A model generated the notes under the pieces. It did not search any database and was not told where the DNA came from. It was given only the letters and a program-made list of their open reading frames with translations. Made by a program: the position numbers and the translations under genes. Shown one piece after another: positions 55,137-63,652 of a DNA stretch of 64,000 nt. This DNA comes from Leptolyngbya sp. NIES-2104 (lineage in GTDB: Bacteria; Cyanobacteriota; Cyanobacteriia; Leptolyngbyales; Leptolyngbyaceae), in the NCBI RefSeq assembly GCF_001485215.1, contig NZ_BBWW01000001.1:1178001-1242000 (forward strand), in the 5' to 3' direction. How positions within the stretch are numbered: the first letter of the stretch is position 1; the number at the start of each line of letters is the position of its first letter.

Positions 55137-55214
55137 TGGGGAGTCGGGAGTAGGGGGTAGGGAGTTGAATTTTTAAGGCACGCTACGCAGCATTGCTCTC
55201 CCCACTCCCCACTC
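55137..55214. repeat. GGGAGT-rich imperfect inverted repeat
   Basis: A run of GGGAGT/GGGGTA units (about 55138-55164) is followed about 30 bp later by the complementary CTCCCCACTCCCC (about 55196-55212). Short tandem heptamer-like repeats of this type are common in filamentous cyanobacteria. It lies between the 3' end of vipp1 and the hslO promoter and may form a hairpin. Confidence 0.65.
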
Positions 55215-55219
55215 TGGAC

Positions 55220-56002
55220 TTACAGACTGTCCAACTGCTTCTTAAGGTCTTCCAACTCCGAATCGATCGCGGCATCTTTCGGAGCCTGCGTTGCCTGCGG
55301 TTGCCCAGTTGAAGTTCCCGGTAACGACTGCTGCGGTTGCGCTGAGCCGGCTAACATCTGCTGCTTCATCGCTTCGAGTTCGAGATCGACATCCCCCGAT
55401 TCGAGCGATCGAAACTGCGATTCGAGGTCGGCTCCTGCGAGTTCCGATGCGGCTTGCGATCGCGCTTCAAGCTGCAATACCTTATCCTCCATCCGCTCGA
55501 AGGCTGCCATCGCGGTATTGGTTCCCATGTTGCTCACCATACCTTGGAGTTGCTCTTGTGCCTTCGCTGCACTCGCACGGGCTTTGAGCATATCCTTCTT
55601 GGTCTTGGCTTCTGAGATCTTGCCTTCGAGCGCGATCAGACTGCGCTTGAGAGTGTCAACCTGAGAGGTCTGGGTATCGAGTTGGGTTTTGAGCGCGGTT
55701 GCGGTTTCGGTGTGGGTTTTCTTGCGGGTGAGAGCTTCACGCGCAAGATTTTCGTCGCCCTTCGTCAGTGCCAATTGTGCCCGTTGTTGCCAATTATTGG
55801 ATTCAGTCTGGGCTTGATTGTACTGCTGCTGGCTGCGTTTTTGAGACGCGATCGCTTGTGCCACCGCTTGACGAAGCTGCACCAAGTCTTCCTGCATATC
55901 GATCACGGCTTGTTCCAGAATTTTTTCTGGATCTTCAGCCTTGCTTACCATGTCATTCACGTTGGAGCGGACAACGCGGCTGATGCGGTCAAATAATCCC
56001 AT
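55220..56002 (-). CDS. vipp1: VIPP1/IM30 thylakoid membrane-shaping protein
   Basis: The 260-residue PspA-family protein is nearly all coiled-coil helix: GLFDRISRVVRSNVNDMVSK forms the membrane-inserting helix, followed by helices to about residue 220. Unlike PspA it has the extra C-terminal helix (AAIDSELEDLKKQLDSL) after a Pro/Gln-rich linker, the mark of VIPP1. It forms ESCRT-III-like rings needed for thylakoid upkeep. I begin at the ATG at 56002, since the longer frame adds 38 unlikely residues. It is monocistronic. Confidence 0.93.
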   Translation of the reverse strand: MGLFDRISRVVRSNVNDMVSKAEDPEKILEQAVIDMQEDLVQLRQAVAQAIASQKRSQQQYNQAQTESNNWQQRAQLALTKGDENLAREALTRKKTHTETATALKTQLDTQTSQVDTLKRSLIALEGKISEAKTKKDMLKARASAAKAQEQLQGMVSNMGTNTAMAAFERMEDKVLQLEARSQAASELAGADLESQFRSLESGDVDLELEAMKQQMLAGSAQPQQSLPGTSTGQPQATQAPKDAAIDSELEDLKKQLDSL

Positions 56003-56206
56003 AGGTCTTTCCTTTTGGTGGTTCTTAGAGTTCAGTTGCCGTTGCTTATACGTTAGCCCACACCGCTGAGTTTGCAGTAGGTTTGGCTCTCCCCTTAAAG
56101 TAAGGGACGGAGCCACGTCAGATATGCAAATCGGGCAGCTTCTTTATAGTTTAAAAACTTCACAGGCAAATCGGTAAGTTTCGCAGAATTTTTTTGGAGT
56201 TGGGTT

Positions 56207-56758
56207 ATGGTTCCGGCTGTGTTTCTCGATAAGGATGGGACGCTGATTCCCGATATTCCCTATAACGTGGAGCCGAGCAAGATTACGCTTGCCGATTTTG
56301 CTCAGGTGGCGTTGGGGAAACTCAGCGATCGAGGATTTAAACTCATCGTGATTTCCAATCAGTCTGGAGTGGCTCGCGGATATTTTCCCGAATCGGCTCT
56401 GATTGACGTTGAGCGGCGATTACAAGGATTACTCAGCCCGGTTCGATTAGATGGGTTCTATTACTGCCCACATCACCCGCAAGGGAAAGTTTCAGACTAT
56501 CGTATCGAGTGCGACTGTCGGAAACCGAAAGCGGGAATGTTGCTGAAGGCGGCAAGAGAGCATGAAATTGATCTAGCTCGATCGTGGATGATTGGCGATA
56601 TTTTGAACGATGTGGAGGCGGGGAGAACGGCGGGATGTCGATCGATTTTGATCGATAACGGCAATGAGACTGAATGGATTCTGAATGCGGCACGAGAGCC
56701 ACATTTTCGAGTCGCGAATTTAGCAGAAGCAGCAGAGATTATTCTGGAGCAAATCTAA
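56207..56758 (+). CDS. gmhB: HAD-IIIA phosphatase, GmhB-like
   Basis: The 183-residue enzyme matches D-glycero-D-manno-heptose 1,7-bisphosphate 7-phosphatase. Motif 1, FLDKDGTLIPD, carries the nucleophile Asp. ISNQSGVARGYF is motif 2. The zinc loop YYCPHHPQGKVSDYRIECDC has the usual Cys/His set, and RSWMIGDILNDVEAGRTAGC is motif 4. GmhB supplies ADP-heptose for lipopolysaccharide core, which fits the GT9 genes at 43.8 kb, although they are 12 kb away. Histidinol-phosphate phosphatase is an alternative for this subfamily. Confidence 0.85.
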   Translation: MVPAVFLDKDGTLIPDIPYNVEPSKITLADFAQVALGKLSDRGFKLIVISNQSGVARGYFPESALIDVERRLQGLLSPVRLDGFYYCPHHPQGKVSDYRIECDCRKPKAGMLLKAAREHEIDLARSWMIGDILNDVEAGRTAGCRSILIDNGNETEWILNAAREPHFRVANLAEAAEIILEQI

Positions 56759-56821
56759 CTTTTATTTCTGCGGCATGGCTGAGAAACTTTTAAGATAGGT
56801 AAAGTCCCGCTCTTAAGTTTT

Positions 56822-57748
56822 ATGAACGTCATTTGGCTACTCTCTCTCGGAACGGCTGGCTTAGTCCTGATTTATCTTTTGAATCCGCGTCGGTATCAGT
56901 CGGGTGATTCGGTTGCGAATGCGTATGATGAATGGACGCAAGACGGCATTCTCGAATTCTACTGGGGGGAACATATCCATTTAGGTCACTATGGTTCTCC
57001 GCCTCGCTCTAAAGACTTTCTGCAAGCAAAATCAGACTTTGTGCATGAAATGGTGCGGTGGGGTGGATTAGACAAATTGCCCGCAGGCACAACCGTTTTA
57101 GATGTCGGGTGTGGCATTGGTGGAAGTAGTCGAATTCTGGCAGCCGACTATCGCTTTGATGTCACAGGAATTACGATTAGTCCGGGACAAGTAAAACGAG
57201 CGCAAGAACTAACGCCACCCGAAGTCACAGCAAAGTTTCAGCAAGACGATGCTATGAATTTATCATTTGCAGATTCTAGCTTTGATGTAGTGTGGTGTAT
57301 CGAAGCAGGTCCACACATGCCTGATAAAGCGGTGTTCGCCAAAGAACTGATGAGAGTTCTAAAGCCCGGTGGAATCCTAGTCGTTGCAGATTGGAATCAG
57401 AGAGACGCGAGACAGAAACCTTTAGTGTTGTGGGAACAGTTAGTGATGCGGCAATTGCTCGACCAATGGGCACATCCTGAGTTTGCCAGCATCGAGGGAT
57501 TTGCTGAACTGTTAGAAGCTACGCATTTGACCGCTGGATCAGTTCAAACGGCGGATTGGACACCGGAAACATTACCGTCTTGGCTCGATTCAATCTGGCA
57601 AGGAATCGCACGTCCCGCAGGGTTAATTCGTTTCGGCGTGTCTGGACTGATCAAATCGATCAGAGAAGTTCCAACGTTGTTATTGATGCAATTGGCGTTT
57701 GGTGCTGGTTTGTGTCGATTTGGAATGTTCCGAGCCGTCAGAAAGTAA
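56822..57748 (+). CDS. MPBQ/MSBQ methyltransferase
   Basis: The 308-residue protein closely matches Synechocystis Sll0418, the S-adenosylmethionine enzyme that methylates 2-methyl-6-phytyl- and solanesyl-benzoquinol in tocopherol and plastoquinone synthesis. It has one N-terminal membrane anchor, then YQSGDSVANAYDEWTQDGIL and the AdoMet-binding TTVLDVGCGIGGSSRILAAD. DDAMNLSFADSSFDVVWCIE follows, and the tail LIKSIREVPTLLLMQLAFGA is the family's membrane-facing end. It acts at the thylakoid or cell membrane. Its last 69 bp overlap the 3' end of the converging Crp-type gene. Confidence 0.92.
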   Translation: MNVIWLLSLGTAGLVLIYLLNPRRYQSGDSVANAYDEWTQDGILEFYWGEHIHLGHYGSPPRSKDFLQAKSDFVHEMVRWGGLDKLPAGTTVLDVGCGIGGSSRILAADYRFDVTGITISPGQVKRAQELTPPEVTAKFQQDDAMNLSFADSSFDVVWCIEAGPHMPDKAVFAKELMRVLKPGGILVVADWNQRDARQKPLVLWEQLVMRQLLDQWAHPEFASIEGFAELLEATHLTAGSVQTADWTPETLPSWLDSIWQGIARPAGLIRFGVSGLIKSIREVPTLLLMQLAFGAGLCRFGMFRAVRK

Positions 57749-58345
57749 GGGTCGTGTGGAATGGTCATCTTGACCGTTCCTGCATTCTTCGATCGATAAC
57801 AAAATCCGATGCTGTCGAAGTTGTTTTAGCTTTCCAGCATCTTCTAATTCTCTTAAAGTTCGCGTGACTGTCACTCTGGTTGATCCAATAAATTCAGAGA
57901 GTGCTTGATGTGTGAGTGGTAGATTCAAGAGATAGCCTTGATCAACCACAGTTCCAAACCGTTGAGCGAACCAATGTAATAGTCTTAGCAATCGAGTCGA
58001 AACTTGTCTCGTATTCGCAAGACTTAGCAAAGTTTCTACCTGCTGAATGTGTGCGAACAATCTTTCTGAACTACAGTCAGCCAAATCAATCTGACGTGCT
58101 TCAACTGGTGTTAGACATTCAATCTGATAAGGATTCATCTTTGAGAATGCTCGTCCAACGACATCTCCTTTACCCCAAATTCCTAGAGCAACGATCGTTC
58201 CAGTCATATCCCAAGTCAGCGTCCGCACGTAGCCCGATTCGATCGACCAAAGCACGTCTAAATCTAATGGAATCTGTTCTCGACGCTGAAACGATCGACG
58301 AAATGCAATCCGCTGTGTGACGGGAGGCGAACAAGAAATCAGCAT
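57680..58345 (-). CDS. Crp/Fnr-family transcription regulator
   Basis: The 221-residue regulator has an N-terminal cyclic-nucleotide-type beta barrel (SIESGYVRTLTWDMTGTIVA, then GIWGKGDVVGRAF) and a C-terminal winged helix-turn-helix: LTHQALSEFIGSTRVTVTRT. The RVTVTR recognition helix is Crp-like. No cysteine cluster is seen, so it is not an oxygen-sensing FNR. The effector is unknown. I use the ATG at 58345; the longer frame reaches back into the cupin gene. The C-terminal 25 residues overlap the methyltransferase gene tail and are poorly conserved. The cupin gene lies immediately upstream on the same strand. Confidence 0.88.
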   Translation of the reverse strand: MLISCSPPVTQRIAFRRSFQRREQIPLDLDVLWSIESGYVRTLTWDMTGTIVALGIWGKGDVVGRAFSKMNPYQIECLTPVEARQIDLADCSSERLFAHIQQVETLLSLANTRQVSTRLLRLLHWFAQRFGTVVDQGYLLNLPLTHQALSEFIGSTRVTVTRTLRELEDAGKLKQLRQHRILLSIEECRNGQDDHSTRPLLSDGSEHSKSTQTSTKRQLHQ

Positions 58346-58368
58346 GGTTAGTGTTGTGTGTGAGTGAA

Positions 58369-58734
58369 CTATAGATTGATAATCCAAGGAGAAGCAAGCA
58401 TTGGATCAGGATGGCAACGATTGAGAAAAAAGATCAGTTTAGAATCTGCTTTCAAGGTGTGATGAGTCATTGCTGGAATGAAGACGAACATTCCAGGCTC
58501 TAACTGTACTTGCTCATCATTGATCACGAGATTGCCCGTTCCTTCGAGAACAGCGATCGACACATCTTGAGCCTCACACAGTTCTGGTAACTGTACTTCT
58601 GCACCCAAGCTCATCAAGTTTTGCTGATATCCATCGCTGTGCTGAACAATCTCGACATTCAGAACTTGATGAGCTTGGATCTCAATAGGTAAGAGCTGTA
58701 AATGGAACGATCGACGAATCGTAGAAGCTTGCAT
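58369..58734 (-). CDS. small cupin-domain protein
   Basis: The 121-residue protein is a single cupin barrel. Its second motif is seen as LEPGMFVFIPAMTHHTLKAD, and the first is degenerate (GYQQNLMSLGAEVQLPEL), so metal binding may be weak or absent. SIAVLEGTGNLVINDEQVQ is the barrel core. Similar small cupins sense metabolites or act as dioxygenases. It lies 24 bp upstream of the Crp-type regulator start and is probably co-transcribed with it. Whether it supplies or senses the regulator's signal is a guess. Confidence 0.75.
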   Translation of the reverse strand: MQASTIRRSFHLQLLPIEIQAHQVLNVEIVQHSDGYQQNLMSLGAEVQLPELCEAQDVSIAVLEGTGNLVINDEQVQLEPGMFVFIPAMTHHTLKADSKLIFFLNRCHPDPMLASPWIINL

Positions 58735-58918
58735 TTAGAATTTCTCCTGCATTCAAAAGTTAGAAAATGCCTGAAACCAACCTGCGCGATCTCAGGCAGA
58801 ACAGCAATAAAACTAGAGTTTGAAAGATCGCCTTATTGAAACTTCTTCTCAACTGCTGACGAAAGTTATCTTACCAGACTATTGCAATAAGGTGTCAATA
58901 GAAGATCTTTGATTTCAA

Positions 58919-58942
58919 TAAAAAAGCCCGCCGCAGCGGACT
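58919..58942 (-). terminator. intrinsic terminator after the C39-like gene
   Basis: On the minus strand GTCCGC, loop TGCG and GCGGGC form a compact stem, followed by TTTTTTATTG. It lies 27 bp past the stop of the C39-like gene. Confidence 0.85.
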
Positions 58943-58968
58943 CATTAGATTTCAAATTTGAATCGGTA

Positions 58969-60594
58969 CTACGCTCTTCGGCGAATGAAATGCGCCCAAA
59001 CTTTCCCATCTGGACCGCAGACCCGATTCGTATAGTCGTAGGGATAAAGCAGCTTCCGTCCTTCTGTATTCGCGTACCCAGTCAACGCATCGCCCCAAGG
59101 ATCATTCACAATGAATCCGTCTGGAGTGTAACCAATCACCGTGACAATGTGACCATAAGATGTGAACATGCCACAAAGCACAACCGGACGACCATTGATC
59201 AATTCTTCTCGCACATCGCGGAATGTCCAAGTCGTGCTGAACACGCCATCATAGCCATAAGCATTGATTAGATTGGTTAAAGTATTGTGATTGATTTGGG
59301 AGCCTTCGCCATCTTTGTTAAAGCACCACTGCAACAGTTCATCCTCAAGTTGGCTTCCCCACCGGGCGCGAGTTCCAAGATAGTACATGCACATCGCGAT
59401 CGCAGTCACATTACAAGTAGACCAATAAAATCGCGGATTGTCCCGCTGCGAAAAGTAAGGAACATTCAATTCAACTGTGCCAGGAATCGGATTAAACGCC
59501 CGATTGCCTCGACTCATCTGCACAAAATCCGGGAACACAAAGCCTGTATTACCAAAATTTGGTAGCTCTTCGTTTAGCGATACTTTGATATGTCCGCCTT
59601 GAATCATGTAGCTCGACACACCATAAAACTGATTCGCGTTAAACGTTGCTCGCTCGTCGGGTTGAAGCTGTGACGAATCTACTGGACGCTTTTTGATAAT
59701 CGTGTCACGCAAGGCAGTCAGTAGCAGCGCACTCGAATCATAAGGAATTTCTCTTCCGTTGCGCTTGATTTGAGCATATTGCCAGAAAATAAAGCCACGA
59801 TCGCCAAATCCAGGAATCGCATCTTTGAGCGTCACCCGAAAATGTCCACGAGTGCAGGCATATCCGGTAATTTGAAACACCTGACCTTCTAGCACATTCG
59901 TTCTTTGATTCGCAGGTAAGGTCGAAGAATCGGCTGGCGAAGTTTTTAGAAAGGTCGTTTGAGTAATGAGGATCTGTGCCGCTAAAGGAATATCAGGAAC
60001 ATCATCAAGCGAAAATCTGAAAATTTGCGAACCTTTTGAAAGCTGAACGTGATCTTCGTAGAAATAGCCAAAACTCCCGATCGGCGCGATCGCACTTCCC
60101 AACTCTAGTTTCAAATGCCCATCGATAAAGCCATACCGTCTCACCGGATAGGTTTGTCCCGCTTTGACTAAAATCTTCTGCTGATTGTTCAATCGGGCTG
60201 AATCATCGGTCGAAACTTTGAAAAATGTATCCTGCAGCAATTTCACACTTAAGTCCTGTCCGACCGTCAGCGGATCACGACTCACCGTAAGGTAGAACAC
60301 GCGATTTTCAATCAGTTTATTGCTGGCATCAAATCCACGTAATCTGATCCAACGCGCTCCGGGTGTGCTAAATCCTCGCGGCATGGAAACCTGCCACGTT
60401 CCATTACTCAGCGTTACACCTAAGTTCGCTTTATCTTCTGCCATCACTGTGATGCGTCTGATCCGTCCGGCATCATAACTGCCCTTCAGCACCACAGGCT
60501 TATTCACTAATACTTCTAACGGTCCTGCATAAGTTGGAGGTGCATTACCCCCTCCAGAAGTGAGTTCACTGACTTCGATCGTTGTATCAGTCAT
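58969..60594 (-). CDS. C39-like peptidase with three internal repeats
   Basis: The 541-residue protein ends in a Peptidase_C39_2 domain: Cys394 in YWSTCNVTAIAMCM, His482 in SYGHIVTVIGY and Asp498 in IVNDPWGD form the papain-like triad. Residues 26-105 resemble an Ig-like or GBS-Bsp-like domain. Between them are three repeats of about 70 residues, at about 118-188, 207-277 and 292-362, each with a TFFKVSTDDSARL- or TFLKTSPADSSTL-type start and a GHLKLEL- or GHFRVTL-type middle, probably SH3-like binding units. No signal peptide is seen. The substrate is unknown. Confidence 0.85.
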   Translation of the reverse strand: MTDTTIEVSELTSGGGNAPPTYAGPLEVLVNKPVVLKGSYDAGRIRRITVMAEDKANLGVTLSNGTWQVSMPRGFSTPGARWIRLRGFDASNKLIENRVFYLTVSRDPLTVGQDLSVKLLQDTFFKVSTDDSARLNNQQKILVKAGQTYPVRRYGFIDGHLKLELGSAIAPIGSFGYFYEDHVQLSKGSQIFRFSLDDVPDIPLAAQILITQTTFLKTSPADSSTLPANQRTNVLEGQVFQITGYACTRGHFRVTLKDAIPGFGDRGFIFWQYAQIKRNGREIPYDSSALLLTALRDTIIKKRPVDSSQLQPDERATFNANQFYGVSSYMIQGGHIKVSLNEELPNFGNTGFVFPDFVQMSRGNRAFNPIPGTVELNVPYFSQRDNPRFYWSTCNVTAIAMCMYYLGTRARWGSQLEDELLQWCFNKDGEGSQINHNTLTNLINAYGYDGVFSTTWTFRDVREELINGRPVVLCGMFTSYGHIVTVIGYTPDGFIVNDPWGDALTGYANTEGRKLLYPYDYTNRVCGPDGKVWAHFIRRRA

Positions 60595-60701
60595 GCGTTA
60601 TTTCTCCTCGATCGTGAGCAAAAACAGAGACGGACTATTTGCGCGATCGGATGCGCCCCTGTGCGGTAAATGTGCCTCTAATATACTCTTGCTCTCTTAG
60701 C

Positions 60702-60746
60702 TAAAAAAAGAATCTCTCGATCGACAAAGCGCGATCGAGAGATTCT
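60702..60746 (-). terminator. intrinsic terminator after the peroxiredoxin gene
   Basis: AGAATCTCTCGATCG (60709-60723) and its exact complement (60732-60746) form a 15-bp perfect stem with an 8-base loop. On the minus strand the stem runs into seven T residues. It lies 17 bp past the peroxiredoxin stop. Confidence 0.92.
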
Positions 60747-60762
60747 ACAAAGTCAGACCAAT

Positions 60763-61200
60763 TTAAACAGCTAACTGCTGCAAGATATCTGCTGCATGAG
60801 AATCCGTTTGAATCGTCGTATAAACCTGAGCGATCTTGCCATCCGCACCCACAATGTAAGTCACGCGCTTAGAATAGCCGCCACCATCGACATCGTACGC
60901 CTTCGTAATCCCGCCATTGATATCTGCCAACAACGGGAAAGGCAGACTATATTTCTCAGTAAAGCGCTGGTGTGAAGCCTCATCATCCATGCTCACGCCA
61001 AATACTGGAATTCCTTTGCTCGTGTACTGAGCGTAATTATCGCGGAAACTGCAAGCCTCCTTGGTGCAGCCGGGCGTGTCATCTTTCGGGTAGAAATACA
61101 GCACCACAGTTTGCCCCGCATAGTCAGAAAGCTTGACCGTATTGCCATTCGTATCTTTTACGGTGAAATCGGGGGCAGTATCGCCAACATTGAGTGGCAT
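60763..61200 (-). CDS. bcp: peroxiredoxin, PrxQ/Bcp type
   Basis: The 145-residue thiol peroxidase reduces hydrogen peroxide and lipid peroxides with thioredoxin. The opening LNVGDTAPDFTVKDTNGNTV is typical. The peroxidatic Cys45 and resolving Cys50 are in YPKDDTPGCTKEACSFRD, the spacing that defines atypical two-Cys PrxQ. All the active-site residues are present. It is cytosolic in cyanobacteria. It is monocistronic with a strong terminator, and divergent from rpaA. Confidence 0.95.
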   Translation of the reverse strand: MPLNVGDTAPDFTVKDTNGNTVKLSDYAGQTVVLYFYPKDDTPGCTKEACSFRDNYAQYTSKGIPVFGVSMDDEASHQRFTEKYSLPFPLLADINGGITKAYDVDGGGYSKRVTYIVGADGKIAQVYTTIQTDSHAADILQQLAV

Positions 61201-61422
61201 AAGGATGACTCCTAGAATTTGTGTTCCGTCACAAATTGTAATCTTTCTCGCTCTACGTTTTCACCGCAAAGAATTTCACTCTGATAAAGTCTATTTTTTC
61301 GATGGAATTATCTTTATATATCGAAAGAAATTAGATCCTTGCGTATAATCTGAGCAGGAAAGTTTATAAAGTCTTGAGCTTTGGCTCTCAATCAACCTCC
61401 CTTTAGCAAGAAGAGATTAACC

Positions 61423-62160
61423 ATGCCCAGAATTCTGGTGATCGATGACGATCCCGCGATCGCTGAACTCGTTGCAGTCAACCTAGAGATGGCTGGCTAT
61501 GATGTCAGCCAAGCTTCAGATGGCACACGTGGACAAGCTCTCGCACTCCAGCTTCAACCCGATCTCATTCTGTTAGATCTGATGCTGCCTCAAGTCGATG
61601 GCTTTACGATTTGTCAAAGAATCCGCCGCGACGACCGCACCGCAGATATTCCAGTTCTGATGCTCACCGCTTTGAGCCAGACTCAAAATAAAGTTGAAGG
61701 CTTCAATGCGGGCGCAGACGACTACTTGACGAAGCCGTTTGAAGTCGAGGAAATGTTAGCGCGAGTTCGAGCACTCTTGAGAAGAACCGATCGCATTCCT
61801 CAAGCCGCGAAACATTCAGAGATTCTCAGCTACGGTCCTTTGATCCTCGTGCCAGAACGCTTTGAGGCGATTTGGTTTGGCAGAACGGTCAAGCTCACTC
61901 ACTTAGAATTTGAACTGCTGCACTGTCTACTTCAGCGCCATGGTCAAACCGTTTCACCAAGCGAAATCCTCAAAGAAGTCTGGGGCTACGATCCCGATGA
62001 TGATATTGAGACGATTCGGGTACATGTCCGGCATTTGAGAACCAAGCTCGAACCCGATCCCCGACATCCCAAATACATCAAAACTGTGTACGGTGCGGGA
62101 TACTGTCTAGAACTGCCAAGTGAAAGTGTCTCGATCGAAGAAGAGAAACTCGCAGGCTGA
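61423..62160 (+). CDS. rpaA: OmpR-family response regulator RpaA (circadian output)
   Basis: The 245-residue regulator has a receiver domain with acidic pocket residues 8-10 (IDDDPAI) and phosphoacceptor Asp52 in [15 protein letters not shown], then a winged helix. The stretches [40 protein letters not shown] and [20 protein letters not shown] match my memory of RpaA, the partner of the SasA kinase and main output of the KaiABC clock, better than RpaB. The ATG at 61423 gives the standard N-terminus [10 protein letters not shown]. It is single, with a 222-bp spacer from the divergent peroxiredoxin gene. Confidence 0.85.
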   Translation: MPRILVIDDDPAIAELVAVNLEMAGYDVSQASDGTRGQALALQLQPDLILLDLMLPQVDGFTICQRIRRDDRTADIPVLMLTALSQTQNKVEGFNAGADDYLTKPFEVEEMLARVRALLRRTDRIPQAAKHSEILSYGPLILVPERFEAIWFGRTVKLTHLEFELLHCLLQRHGQTVSPSEILKEVWGYDPDDDIETIRVHVRHLRTKLEPDPRHPKYIKTVYGAGYCLELPSESVSIEEEKLAG

Positions 62161-62418
62161 TCATTTTTCGAGCCGAATCGCGTACCACTGTAGATACTCA
62201 CCGGGAGCCATACTTAGCTCACAGGTGGTATCGATCAGGTAGCGAATTTGAGCTTCAATTTCACCTGCTTGTTTTACATCCGCAGGCAAATCATTCTGTC
62301 TTGCTGCGAGAATCGATCGCAGTTTTTCATTTAGTTCCGCTGCCGTTAGGATGACTTCAGGTTGATTTGTTTCGAGCACTACGAAATGCTCTTCGTCGTA
62401 TAGAGTTGCGGCAGACAT
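62161..62418 (-). CDS. CRR7-like chlororespiratory reduction protein
   Basis: The 85-residue protein resembles CRR7, a factor for assembly of the photosynthetic NDH-1 complex known from plants and cyanobacteria. The recognisable parts are YDEEHFVVLETNQPEVILTA, AELNEKLRSILAARQNDLP and the C-terminal MAPGEYLQWYAIRLEK. It is a small soluble protein expected on the stromal or cytosolic side. It abuts rpaA tail to tail without an intervening base. The identification is from memory of the family and is less certain than for its neighbours. Confidence 0.65.
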   Translation of the reverse strand: MSAATLYDEEHFVVLETNQPEVILTAAELNEKLRSILAARQNDLPADVKQAGEIEAQIRYLIDTTCELSMAPGEYLQWYAIRLEK

Positions 62419-62556
62419 GAGAATGCTAGAGGGAGGTCAGGGACATTCTCATTTTGGCATCTCTGTGAGGGATTCAAGAGCAAAATCATCCAGAAGTCAG
62501 ACCTCGATCGCTCTGTGGGCGTGATATCCAGGAAATACTATATTTCTTGAATCCCT

Positions 62557-63513
62557 ATGCAAACGGCACATTTAATTTTTAATCCAGTGGCGGGTCAGGG
62601 AGACGCAGACCAGGAACTTGAACTGATTCAACGCCTGTTAAGCGAAAAGTTTGATCTCAAAACGAAATTAACAACACCCGATCGCGATGCCGATGAATTG
62701 GCGAAAGAGTCGGTGCAAGAAGGTGCAGAAGCAATCTTTGTTTCGGGTGGAGATGGAACCGTTTCGAGTGCTGCCGCTGCTGTGATTCGTACCGGGATTC
62801 CTTTAGGCGTGATTGCACGAGGAACCGCGAATGCGTTTGCAAATGCGCTCTCGATTCCGACCACGATCGAAGCTGCTTGCGAAAATATTTTGAAGATGCA
62901 AACGAAAACCGTCGATGTCGCCTTTTGTAATGGTCGCCCGATGGTGCTGTTAGCGGGGATCGGATTTGAAGCGGAAACCGTTCGGCTTGCCAACCGGGAA
63001 ACGAAAGATCGATTCGGGATTCTCGCTTATGTGATTGCAGGGTTACGTCAGCTTCGGAATCTCGATCATTTTGAAGCAGAAGTCGAAACCGATGATAAAG
63101 TGCTGTCTTTTACCGCTTCAGCGCTGACGGTCGCGAATGCGGCTCCAGCGACTTCTGTGCTCGCTCAAGGTCCCGCAGGTTTGGTTGTCGATGATGGGTT
63201 GCTTGACTTAACGATCGTGGCTCCCGCCAATCGAACAAGCGCGATCGCGGCAACTTATCACCTGCTTCAATCGGCTCTTAGTGGCAATCCCGCCGAACGC
63301 GATGACATCGGTTACATCAGATCTAAGCGATTCAGAATTAATACAAATCCACCGCAGCGCGTCGTTCTAGATGGCGAAATGGTCGGGACAACACCGATCG
63401 ATGTCGAATGTATTCCCGCTGGACTCACCATTTTTATGGACGACCCAGAAGCCAATATTCCCACGGAAAAGATCAACGGGTTGCCTGATCTAGTCGTCGA
63501 AACTAAAGATTAG
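62557..63513 (+). CDS. YegS/DgkB-like lipid kinase
   Basis: The 318-residue protein belongs to the diacylglycerol/sphingosine-kinase-like family. HLIFNPVAGQGDADQELEL gives the NPxAG motif, and EAIFVSGGDGTVSSAAAAVI is the nucleotide-binding GGDGT. Next come LGVIARGTANAFANALSIP and a C-terminal beta domain with the conserved VVLDGEMVGTTPIDVEC. It would phosphorylate diacylglycerol or a related lipid at the membrane. The family is sure and the substrate is not. It is single, followed by the partial sensor gene. Confidence 0.88.
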   Translation: MQTAHLIFNPVAGQGDADQELELIQRLLSEKFDLKTKLTTPDRDADELAKESVQEGAEAIFVSGGDGTVSSAAAAVIRTGIPLGVIARGTANAFANALSIPTTIEAACENILKMQTKTVDVAFCNGRPMVLLAGIGFEAETVRLANRETKDRFGILAYVIAGLRQLRNLDHFEAEVETDDKVLSFTASALTVANAAPATSVLAQGPAGLVVDDGLLDLTIVAPANRTSAIAATYHLLQSALSGNPAERDDIGYIRSKRFRINTNPPQRVVLDGEMVGTTPIDVECIPAGLTIFMDDPEANIPTEKINGLPDLVVETKD

Positions 63514-63652
63514 GGATCAGAACGATCAAGAAGCCAATCTAATCCTTTATAAAGAAGAAAGGGACTGCTCCGAAGCAATTCCGAAAAATTTGTAATTTTG
63601 GCTGTTTTTAGATGCCGAACTGCGAATTAGGTATTACGTATTGGCAAGTCAC

